Shown piece after piece: positions 1 through 5,733 of a stretch of 5,733 nucleotides of DNA. The stretch lies in NCBI GenBank assembly GCA_017452305.1, contig JAFTMQ010000087.1, forward strand, positions 1 through 5,733. Reading direction: 5' to 3'. The stretch comes from Clostridia bacterium (GTDB lineage Bacteria > Bacillota > Clostridia > Christensenellales > Borkfalkiaceae). Positions within the stretch are counted from its first letter, which is position 1, and each line of letters begins with the position of its first letter. Made by a program: the position numbers and the translations under genes. The notes beneath the pieces were generated by a model, which saw only the letters and a list, made by a program, of their open reading frames with translations, did not search any database and was not told the origin of the DNA.

Positions 1-1801
1 TCATCGACGAGCGCATCGTAGTTTTTCGAGGTATCCCAAAGGATTTGCGATTCTACGAAATAACGCATTTCTTGGAAGCAGGGCTGATTGGTGTTGTTTG
101 CGCCTTGGCTGTGAATGAAATCCACACCGCATTCCGCATACCGTTGTTCTTGGGCAAATAATCCCCCTCGTGCATACGCGAGAAACATTCCACCCAATTC
201 TTCACGGCGTCGTAGCTTTTTACTACGTACGACCTATCGCCCGTCGTTTGATAGAGGGTTTTCGCCACCTCTACCACCGCGTAGCCCCAATAAAAGCCGC
301 CGCCGCAACCCATTCTCGGCGCGGTATGCGGAATATAACCGTCCTGCTCCTGCGCGTCGAGGATATCTTGCAGCCACTTCGCGTAAAAGCCTTCCGCCGT
401 AAAGCTATACAGCGCCGAGCGCACCGTCAAATGTCCGTCGCCCGTGTAAGGTTTTTTCTCGCGGTGCGGGCAGTCCGTCGGCACGCCCGCGTGCATATTG
501 CAAAGCTGTGTGTAGAGATATTTTTGATAGATATCGTTGAAAATCGGCTCCGAGCAAATAAACTCGCCGTCTTGCTCTACGGCCGCGTGAATAAACAGGG
601 ATTGTACGTCTTGAATTTGTATCGGACGGGCGGCTTCTACCTCTGCATAGCGGTAGCAATACCAACAAAATTTTGGTTTCACCTCGTCCCTGCCCCCGCT
701 CAATCGATATTTACTCGTCTGCGGAGTTTTGCCGTCAAAGGACGCCGTTTTAAAGTTTGGCTCTCCGTTTTCGTCCAAAATCTCGGCGTAACGGACCACC
801 ACTTCCGTGCCTTCCTCACCAATCAGCGCGCACGATAATCCGCCCGTATGGTTTTGTCCAAAATCGTATAACCGTTTATTCCCTGCCTCTTTGATAAGCT
901 TGGGATAAAACACCTCGCCTACCCTATCCCCGTAGGAACGGGCGGGGCGCAAAGGGATTTCCTCGTCTATCACGCTCGCAGGGGCGTAGGCGTAAGCCTT
1001 TTCCGTGAAATCTATTTTGTCCCCCACGTACAGCGTAGAGGCGCTGTTCGTTACCGCGCAAAGACAGCTTTCGTCGCTGACGACGTACTCCGTCCTGTCC
1101 GCATAACGGAAAACGAACAGGAATTTCAACCGCGTTTTCCCAAAATGCCAAAAGCTAAATTCTTTTATATCCGTATTATTGAAATACCCGGGCGCAACCT
1201 CTATCGTGGCTATGTTTGCGCCTTGTTGTAAATAGGGCAAAACGTCGTACGATTGATAATATGCGTAATATTCTTCGCGCAGCTTTGGTATAAACGCCTC
1301 GTCCTTGCGCTGTATATAATCGCTAAAATCGGGTTTAAAAAAGCGTTCGTCCACCCTTTTGCCGTTGCATTGAAAATCATAAAAGCCCAAGCCGCAAATA
1401 TGTAGCCGCGCGGACAATACGCCCTCTTGCAAAGCAAAGCTTTTTTGAAAACGCAGGATTTTTTCCGTTTCCGCCGCCGCGGAAATCCATTTGGCTTTGG
1501 TGAAATCCTCCGCCCACTCAAAATATGCCGTTTCCGACACAAAATCCTTCGTAGCAATCCGCCAAAACAACCGCTGTCCTGCGGTTCCGTTTAAGTTCAA
1601 TCGAACCCTGCCACCCTCGTTTACCCCATTGTAAACGTCATAGACGCCTTTGTTAAGGTTGTCTTCACTGCTCGCTATCCCCAACGTGTATTCGTCGAAG
1701 ACGCGCCCGTTTTTACAAAAGGAAAACAGGACTTCCCCACACTCTACCGCAAGCGGATTGACAAGGTGATTACATTGTAATTGCAAATTTATTCGTTCCA
1801 C
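1..1801 (-). CDS. GH78 alpha-L-rhamnosidase-like protein, partial at left edge, with internal frameshift near 163-167
   Basis: This is probably an inverting alpha-L-rhamnosidase that removes terminal L-rhamnose from oligosaccharides; with no signal peptide visible it should be cytoplasmic. Numbering runs from the GTG at 1801. An N-terminal beta-sandwich region (about 1-105) is followed by a rhamnosidase N-type domain (about 115-210, with ICGLGFYDFQCNGKRV). A second sandwich (about 305-390) contains YDFGQNHTGG, and the (alpha/alpha)6 catalytic domain starts near 410. The GH78 motif DCPHREKKPYTGD at 443-455 carries D443, E448 and D455, matching the spacing of the acidic residues in characterised GH78 enzymes. 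The late catalytic Glu of the family would lie beyond the window. After E545 the frame shifts at a run of five G (coding strand). The original frame ends at a stop at 53-55, whereas the neighbouring frame reads GLFAQEQRYAECGVDFIHSQ, then EMRYFVESQILWDTSKNYDA, and stays open to position 1. One extra G would join the two smoothly. Either the assembly has an error or the gene is a recent pseudogene. It is co-transcribed with the upstream GH2 gene. Confidence 0.85.
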
Positions 1802-1814
1802 GCTTAATCCTTCC
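1802..1814 (-). promoter_or_regulatory. Ribosome binding site that fixes the GH78 start at GTG 1801
   Basis: On the minus strand GGAAGGA (1814-1808) lies 6 bases before GTG at 1801. It overlaps the last codons and TAA stop (1806-1804) of the GH2 gene. A GTG at 1816 would give a protein 5 residues longer, but it has no comparable Shine-Dalgarno sequence and overlaps the GH2 gene by 13 bases. The gap of 2 bases between stop and start suggests translational coupling. Confidence 0.7.
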
Positions 1815-4206
1815 ACTCGTCTGCAAACGTCTTGACCGTAATCGTAGAAACGTCTATCCTCTCCTTAGAACGTAAAACAATATCCGTTTGCTTCCCCTTT
1901 TCTATGTCAAAGAAATTGTCGGAATAGGTAACGTGCGCATTATTCGGCGTGTCCACAAACACAACGCGCGCGTATTCGTTGGCGTAAATGGATACCACGT
2001 ACACGTATTCGTCCTCTTCCTTCTGTTCGGATATCTGCAAGCGAATATCGGTTTTGAAAGGATAATTCCAGCCGTGCGGGAAATAATGTATGCCCAACGC
2101 ATCGCCGCTTTCCGTGATAATCCCCGCCGTCGCATACACCGTATCGGGGTGGATTTCTATGGGGAAACGCTCTACCGAGCAAGGCGAAACGCAAAAGTTT
2201 GCGCCGCTTCCGTCAATGCCGCCGCCGTCCAACGTCTTGTTGAGATAGGTGAAAACGCCACGCACTTCCTCATTCGTATCGTTCGCGATGCAAACGTATA
2301 CTTGCCCGTCCTCCTCGATATGGAAGAGTGCCAGCGGCTCGAAGGCGCGTTTTTGATAATAATACGCGGGCTTTCGCTCCATATAATAATCGACAACCGA
2401 CCAAGTGCCGCAGCCCCAAGTATCGTTGTACATCCAATTCATAAAGCCTGTGCATTCCTTGCGCGAGCGCGCATAGAAGATTTCCGCCGCCAACACCTCG
2501 GCGTGCGCAATCTGCGCCTTCTTTACGAATTTTTCCATGTTGGAAATATCCCCGAATAACCCCTCGGCGTAACGCTTTTCCTTCATTAAAAAGGTCTCTT
2601 CGGGGTTGGGTAAATAGGGATTTTTTACAAAATGATATTCCAAAATATCACTGTCCGTCTTTATAGCTTTCTTGGGCGTAAACCGCTTCAAGCTACGGAT
2701 ACGGGAAGGCCCAAGTACCGTACATTCAGACAAAAACCAACCTTTATTTTCCGCGATATATTTGCGGTAGTTTATGACGTCGTCCGCGTCTAAGCATCGT
2801 TGCATGCACGAATCGTGCGCGTCCCCCGTGTCTTTATGCCAAGCGTCGTCCGTCCAACTGCAAGGACTGTTGTATAAGTACGGAACATCGGGGGCAAGAT
2901 CCGCCATGTACCCGCGCAAAACGTAACGAAGCAACGCCATGTTAGAGTTTTTCCCCTCAATAGCCTCGTTACAGCCACAGAACAATCCCAACGAAGGGCG
3001 GTTTCTCAGCCGCTTAATTTGGTATTCCGCTTCCTTGCGGACGTTTTCCTCAAACTCTCTTTCAAACGGAATTTCCGAGCAAGCAAACGCAAAATCTTGC
3101 CAAACGAGAATGCCCGCCTCGTCGCAGAGGTCGTAAAAGCACTCCGTTTCGTAAATGCCGCCGCCCCATACGCGCAAAATATTGTAGTGCGCGTCCTTTG
3201 CGTGGCTAATCAGCTTGGCATACGTTTCCTTGTTCAACACGCCGAGCGTTGCGCTTACGGGCACCCAATTCGAGCCCTTCGCAAAAATCTTTCTGCCGTT
3301 CACCTCGATAGCAAAGCTAATTTGATTTAAGCCCTCTGCCTTTTCGATAACGCGCACCTGCTTGAAAGCAAAACGCCCCTTCTTTTCCTCTACGCAAACG
3401 CCCTTTTTAAGCAGCTCCACTTTATACTCGTAAAAGGATTGCTCGCCGTAGCCGTTCGGCCACCAAAGCTTTGCATTTTCCACCTTGAAATTTATCAAGC
3501 TCGCGTGGTGCGTAGCTTTACATTCCTTCGATTGCCCGTCTATACGAATACGCAACCGATAGTCGTTTTCCGTATAATAATTTTTTTCCTTTTCGCTAAG
3601 CGTTACAATCACCGACGCGTCGCCGTCAAGCGTGGTGCGGATTTGCACGTTGTCAATGCGGTTTTCATCGCCGAACGTGATATAACAAGGCAGCCAAATA
3701 CCCATGGAAGGACAATACGGCGCCCAATCCCAACCGAATTGGCACTGCGCTTTACGGAGCATCAATCTTTCGCTGTTAAAAATCGCTTGATAGGGATGCG
3801 GATGCGCCTTACCAAAATTAATCGCAGAAAATATCTTGACGGACAGCTCGTTGTCTTCTTCCTTCAAACACTCTTTTATATCATAGTCATACCGCAAAAA
3901 CATATTGTCGGTATTGCCAAGCAGATTGCCGTTTAACCGAATTTCCGCGAGTGTATCAATCCCCTCGAACGTCAATAAAATTTTTTGCGTTTCCAATAAG
4001 TTTTTCGGCACGTCAAAGCGGCAGCTATACGTCCAATCGCTTTCAAATACGTCGTTCAAACGTTGAAGATTATCCGCATACAAGGGATCGGCAATACACC
4101 CTGCTGAATACAAAGTATTCAAAACGTCCCCGGGCACCGTTGCCGCAACGTTTACGTATTTCCCGCCGGAAATACACCAATTTGTAAGCTGTATTTTTTC
4201 CATCAT
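1804..4206 (-). CDS. GH2 beta-mannosidase-like exo-glycosidase, 800 aa
   Basis: This is a retaining family 2 glycoside hydrolase of the beta-mannosidase branch, expected to release terminal beta-D-mannose from short oligosaccharides. No signal peptide is visible, so it should be cytoplasmic. The jelly-roll domain (about 1-180) has the beta-mannosidase opening VPGDVLNTLYSAGCIADPLY at 24-43 and FGWDWAP at 157-163, matching the GWDWGP motif typical of this branch. An Ig-like domain follows (about 185-285; WWPNGYGEQ at 248-256). The TIM barrel (about 295-620) has FAKGSNWVPVSA at 308-319 and ILRVWGGGIYE at 343-353. The probable acid/base is E414 in GCNE, and the probable nucleophile is E494 in FLSE. 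WMYNDTWGCGTWSVVDYY (591-608) closes the barrel, and C-terminal sandwich domains follow. The length is usual for the group. ATG at 4206 has GGAAAGG 8 bases upstream; a second ATG follows at once. It is the first gene of the leftward operon. Several active-site neighbours differ from the usual consensus, so the substrate is less certain than the family. Confidence 0.92.
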   Translation of the reverse strand: MMEKIQLTNWCISGGKYVNVAATVPGDVLNTLYSAGCIADPLYADNLQRLNDVFESDWTYSCRFDVPKNLLETQKILLTFEGIDTLAEIRLNGNLLGNTDNMFLRYDYDIKECLKEEDNELSVKIFSAINFGKAHPHPYQAIFNSERLMLRKAQCQFGWDWAPYCPSMGIWLPCYITFGDENRIDNVQIRTTLDGDASVIVTLSEKEKNYYTENDYRLRIRIDGQSKECKATHHASLINFKVENAKLWWPNGYGEQSFYEYKVELLKKGVCVEEKKGRFAFKQVRVIEKAEGLNQISFAIEVNGRKIFAKGSNWVPVSATLGVLNKETYAKLISHAKDAHYNILRVWGGGIYETECFYDLCDEAGILVWQDFAFACSEIPFEREFEENVRKEAEYQIKRLRNRPSLGLFCGCNEAIEGKNSNMALLRYVLRGYMADLAPDVPYLYNSPCSWTDDAWHKDTGDAHDSCMQRCLDADDVINYRKYIAENKGWFLSECTVLGPSRIRSLKRFTPKKAIKTDSDILEYHFVKNPYLPNPEETFLMKEKRYAEGLFGDISNMEKFVKKAQIAHAEVLAAEIFYARSRKECTGFMNWMYNDTWGCGTWSVVDYYMERKPAYYYQKRAFEPLALFHIEEDGQVYVCIANDTNEEVRGVFTYLNKTLDGGGIDGSGANFCVSPCSVERFPIEIHPDTVYATAGIITESGDALGIHYFPHGWNYPFKTDIRLQISEQKEEDEYVYVVSIYANEYARVVFVDTPNNAHVTYSDNFFDIEKGKQTDIVLRSKERIDVSTITVKTFADEWKD

Positions 4207-4304
4207 CTTTTTCGCCTTTCCATATGCCTTACTGTTTTTTATTGTTTTTACTTTTTTTGTGCTTTTATATTTATAAAATATACTTATCCCGCATTTTCAA
4301 CCTA

Positions 4305-4333
4305 ATTATATCATCTTGGGAAAACGTTTTCAA
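4305..4333 (-). promoter_or_regulatory. Sigma-A type promoter of the glycosidase operon
   Basis: On the minus strand TTGAAA (4333-4328) and TATAAT (4310-4305) are separated by 17 bases, with a TGn extended -10 element directly before the TATAAT. Transcription should begin near 4298, giving a leader of roughly 90 AT-rich bases before the GH2 start. A palindrome overlaps the -35 box and the spacer, so a protein bound there could block polymerase. Confidence 0.75.
4319..4332. promoter_or_regulatory. cre-like / LacI-family operator within the glycosidase promoter
   Basis: The 14-mer GGAAAACGTTTTCA contains the perfect 12-base palindrome GAAAACGTTTTC (4320-4331) centred on CG. Against the catabolite-responsive element consensus TGWNANCGNTNWCA only the first base differs. 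It covers part of the -35 box and the 5' part of the spacer of the leftward promoter. A CcpA-like or dedicated LacI-family repressor is a natural candidate; no such gene is in the window. Confidence 0.55.
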
Positions 4334-4352
4334 CCCTATAATTAATGTATTG

Positions 4353-4379
4353 TTTACTATTTTTACTCATTTTTATTTA
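4353..4379 (+). repeat. Three imperfect 9-base tandem units between the divergent -35 boxes
   Basis: TTTACTATT, TTTACTCAT and TTTTATTTA follow each other directly between the -35 boxes of the two promoters. This is where an AraC-type activator serving one or both promoters could bind. The stretch is very AT-rich, so chance similarity is a real alternative. Confidence 0.25.
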
Positions 4380-4386
4380 AAAACAC

Positions 4387-4415
4387 TTGTTTTTTTTACC
4401 AAAACTTGATATAAT
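4387..4415 (+). promoter_or_regulatory. Sigma-A type promoter of the AraC-family regulator gene
   Basis: TTGTTT (4387-4392) and a perfect TATAAT (4410-4415) are separated by 17 bases, with TGA before the TATAAT forming an extended -10. The start should lie near 4422, leaving a leader of about 25 bases that carries AAGGAG (4434-4439), 7 bases before the ATG at 4447. Its -35 box lies 53 bases from that of the divergent promoter. Confidence 0.75.
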
Positions 4416-4446
4416 TGCAAAAAAGCCTATAAAAAGGAGTGCGATC

Positions 4447-5310
4447 ATGTCCCAAATACCTGCAATTAAATTGCCCTTTGAGGCGCCGGCGGAGGATATT
4501 GCTTTCCACGTCCATTACAATGCGTATCCCATTCAACACAGCCATGATGATTTTTGGGAATTCATATTTATCAACGACGGCGAAGTCGTGCATAAAGTCA
4601 ACGGCGAACCGCGCAAGTTGAAAAAGAATACACTTTGTATTCTTCGCCCTTCCGATTACCACTCGTTCTTACAGCCTAAGGATACGAGCTCTATGCATTT
4701 CAATCTTTCCGTCCGCACAAGCATGCTCAAAGAATTTTTTGCAATGCTGCGCCATGAAATGTACGAGAAGCTTTCCGCGGAAAAAATTTTGCAATACGAA
4801 GTCCCCAACACCAACGCAGAGGCTATCGAGCGGGCGGCGAACACCATCATCTCCGCCGAGCGTTCCAATAAGATTCCCACGATGATTTTATACCTTTTTT
4901 GTCTCTTGCAAGAGGTATTTGCGCAGATGGTCACCACAACGGGCATTCAGCAGCAATACAGCGCCTGTACCAATAAATTTATTCGGCTTTTGAACAATCC
5001 CGCCAATCTTGCGTTTGGCTTACCGCAGCTTGCAAGCATGACGGGATATTCCTACTCTCACTTAAACCGCACCTTTTCCCAAGAAACGAATATGTCGCCA
5101 AGCCAATATTTAAAGAAACAGCGCTTGAAATACGCGCAGGAGCTTATTCAGTACACCGACACCCCCCTTTCCGTCATTACGTTTAAGGTGGGATACAGCA
5201 ATTATTCGCATTTTTCGGACTTTTTCAAATCGTTGACGGGCCTCACCCCCGTGGAATGGAGCAAGCAAAACAAAAGCGCGCACTTACGAGACAGCCATAC
5301 CATCCTTTAA
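4447..5310 (+). CDS. AraC/XylS-family transcriptional regulator, 287 aa
   Basis: This is a cytoplasmic DNA-binding regulator, probably a sugar-responsive activator of the divergent glycosidase operon. An N-terminal cupin-type sensing domain (about 15-90) includes HSHDDFWEFIFINDGE at 31-46 and LRPSDYHSF at 66-74. A helical linker follows (about 90-170). The C-terminal double helix-turn-helix (about 176-273) has the first HTH around LPQLASMTGYSYSHLNRTF (192-210), then MSPSQYLKKQRLKYAQELI (216-234). The second HTH, VITFKVGYSNYSHFSDFFKS (243-262), ends in the family hallmark GLTPVEW (265-271). Length and order are typical of the family. The ATG at 4447 is chosen because AAGGAG precedes it by 7 bases; a TTG at 4387 in the same frame falls on the promoter -35 box and lies upstream of the expected transcript start. 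Regulation of the GH2-GH78 genes is inferred from the divergent layout, and the ligand is unknown. Confidence 0.96.
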   Translation: MSQIPAIKLPFEAPAEDIAFHVHYNAYPIQHSHDDFWEFIFINDGEVVHKVNGEPRKLKKNTLCILRPSDYHSFLQPKDTSSMHFNLSVRTSMLKEFFAMLRHEMYEKLSAEKILQYEVPNTNAEAIERAANTIISAERSNKIPTMILYLFCLLQEVFAQMVTTTGIQQQYSACTNKFIRLLNNPANLAFGLPQLASMTGYSYSHLNRTFSQETNMSPSQYLKKQRLKYAQELIQYTDTPLSVITFKVGYSNYSHFSDFFKSLTGLTPVEWSKQNKSAHLRDSHTIL

Positions 5311-5352
5311 CACGCAAATGAAGGCACCATGTACGCGTTGAATAATAATTTT

Positions 5353-5377
5353 CTATTTTTCGCGCCGATAAAAATAG
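5353..5377. repeat. AT-rich inverted repeat after the regulator gene
   Basis: CTATTTTT (5353-5360) and AAAAATAG (5370-5377) are perfect 8-base arms around a 9-base loop, with six T at 5390-5395 a little downstream. The stem is mostly A-T and would be weak. It may be a minor element of the 3' untranslated region or chance; the nearby GC-rich hairpin is a much better terminator. Confidence 0.3.
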
Positions 5378-5404
5378 GAGCTTTTAATCTTTTTTATAAC
5401 AGGA

Positions 5405-5439
5405 AACCCCCTCGAAGTTCATTTCACTCCGAGGGGGTT
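5405..5439. terminator. Strong hairpin, probable shared terminator of the convergent genes
   Basis: AACCCCCTCG (5405-5414) pairs perfectly with CGAGGGGGTT (5430-5439). After one A-C mismatch, three more pairs close a loop of 7 bases. It sits 94 bases after the regulator stop and 47 bases after the stop of the convergent helicase-like gene, the usual place for a two-way terminator. The T tracts are short on both sides (TTAAATTT on the plus strand, GGTTTCC on the minus strand), so efficiency is uncertain. Confidence 0.7.
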
Positions 5440-5486
5440 AAATTTGGGCTTTTATACGCCTACGTTATCTATTTCCTTATCAATGA

Positions 5487-5733
5487 TTATTCGTCCTTTT
5501 TCCACACCCCTAAAATCGAGGCAAATTCCGCAAGGTCGGCGGTTTTTATCCTTTCAAAAGCGTTTGGCGCAACCAAAAGAAGCGGACGGTCTTCTTCCAC
5601 TCTGTCGATATATCCATCCTCAATCAACCACAAAATCCCGTCCAAAAGTTGTTTGGCTTTGAGTTCCGACAGCGCGCCAAAGCAACGCAACGTCTTTAGG
5701 TTGAAAAATCGGACGGGGTGGGTATTACTGCCA
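5487..5733 (-). CDS. C-terminal part of a probable RecQ-family ATP-dependent DNA helicase (RQC domain), cut at the right edge
   Basis: The frame is open from the window edge to a TAA at 5489-5487, giving 81 visible C-terminal residues. The visible part begins GSNTHPVRFFNLKTLRCFG and continues with ILWLIEDGYIDRVEEDRPLL and LVAPNAFERI. This matches the RQC winged helix of RecQ helicases: Gly-x-Asn with a following Arg, then Leu-x-x-x-Gly, a Leu-Ile-x-x-Gly helix end, and a hydrophobic strand before an Ala-containing helix. RQC binds duplex DNA in RecQ proteins, which unwind recombination and repair intermediates. The chain stops about 20 residues after the winged helix, so no C-terminal HRDC domain follows. 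The helicase motor domains would lie outside the window, so the call rests on this domain alone; another winged-helix protein is possible. A TTG at 5690 could be read as a start, but the homology extends upstream of it and there is no clear ribosome binding site. Confidence 0.62.
   Translation of the reverse strand, partial: GSNTHPVRFFNLKTLRCFGALSELKAKQLLDGILWLIEDGYIDRVEEDRPLLLVAPNAFERIKTADLAEFASILGVWKKDE

Larger units (their letters stand above)
4294..4335 (-). repeat. Two identical 9-base direct repeats GGTTGAAAA, 33 bases apart
   Basis: GGTTGAAAA occurs on the minus strand at 4335-4327 and again at 4302-4294. The first copy includes the -35 box of the glycosidase promoter and the second sits at the expected transcription start. 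The offset of 33 bases is about three helical turns, so both copies would face the same side of the DNA. They may be protein binding half-sites, or the second TTGAAA may be a weak alternative -35 box. Binding is inferred, not shown. Confidence 0.35.

Noticed and set aside
163..167. Programmed -1 ribosomal frameshift in the GH78 gene
   Set aside because: The GAG GGG GAT context does not match the X-XXY-YYZ heptamer, I saw no obvious stimulatory element, and GH78 genes are not known to use recoding; an indel is simpler.
170..838. Plus-strand open frame of 222 codons opposite the GH78 gene
   Set aside because: It is Arg/His/Ala-rich with no recognisable domain and lies wholly antisense to well-conserved GH78 motifs; it is a shadow of codon use on the other strand.
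1888..2559. Plus-strand open frame of 223 codons opposite the GH2 gene
   Set aside because: It has no domain, no convincing ribosome binding site and unusual composition; it lies entirely antisense to the GH2 C-terminal half.
4224..4409. Plus-strand small ORF of 61 codons rich in Phe, Leu and Ile, resembling a membrane peptide
   Set aside because: It is a translation of the AT-rich intergenic region and runs through both promoters; no ribosome binding site is seen, and poly-T stretches explain the hydrophobic composition.
4387..4446. TTG start that would lengthen the AraC regulator by 20 residues
   Set aside because: It coincides with the -35 box and lies upstream of the predicted transcript start, while ATG 4447 has an excellent AAGGAG at 7 bases.
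5329..5733. Plus-strand frame beginning ATG TAC GCG, open to the right edge (135 codons), with AAGG 4 bases upstream
   Set aside because: It reads through the terminator hairpin and then antisense to the RecQ-like gene, and shows no recognisable domain. The antisense openness is most simply a shadow, though the first 50 codons cannot be excluded from sequence alone.

Overview
The window looks like chromosomal DNA from a carbohydrate-fermenting Bacillota bacterium, plausibly a gut Clostridia member. This is inferred from strong AGGAG-type ribosome binding sites, vegetative promoters with TGn-TATAAT extended -10 boxes, very AT-rich spacers beside mid-GC genes, a cre-like operator, and the gene content (intracellular glycosidases with an AraC regulator). 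No marker gene fixes the taxon.

Layout. Positions 1-4206 hold two glycoside hydrolase genes on the minus strand, read right to left. A GH2 beta-mannosidase-like gene (4206-1804) is followed after 2 bases by a GH78 alpha-L-rhamnosidase-like gene (start 1801), which leaves the window at its left edge. The GH78 frame is broken by an apparent one-base loss in a run of five C (163-167). Beyond it the correct GH78 reading continues one frame over to position 1. Positions 4207-4446 are a divergent regulatory region with two well-formed promoters back to back. The leftward one carries a near-cre palindrome over its -35 box. Positions 4447-5310 encode an AraC/XylS-type regulator on the plus strand. 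After a short spacer with a strong GC-rich hairpin (5405-5439), positions 5733-5487 hold the C-terminal end of a convergent gene, probably a RecQ-family helicase (RQC winged helix).

How it works together (inference). The AraC protein probably senses a sugar and controls the divergent glycosidase operon, with a possible second layer of carbon catabolite control through the cre-like site. Neither hydrolase has a visible signal peptide, so both should act in the cytoplasm on imported oligosaccharides. The pairing suggests a glycan containing both beta-mannosyl and alpha-L-rhamnosyl residues. The RecQ-like gene is an unrelated neighbour.

I did not find a clearly new type of system. The locus is a small glycan-utilisation unit. 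Its points of interest are the broken GH78 frame, the GH2 active-site variants, and the architecture of the divergent promoter. I saw no RNA gene, mobile element or CRISPR array.
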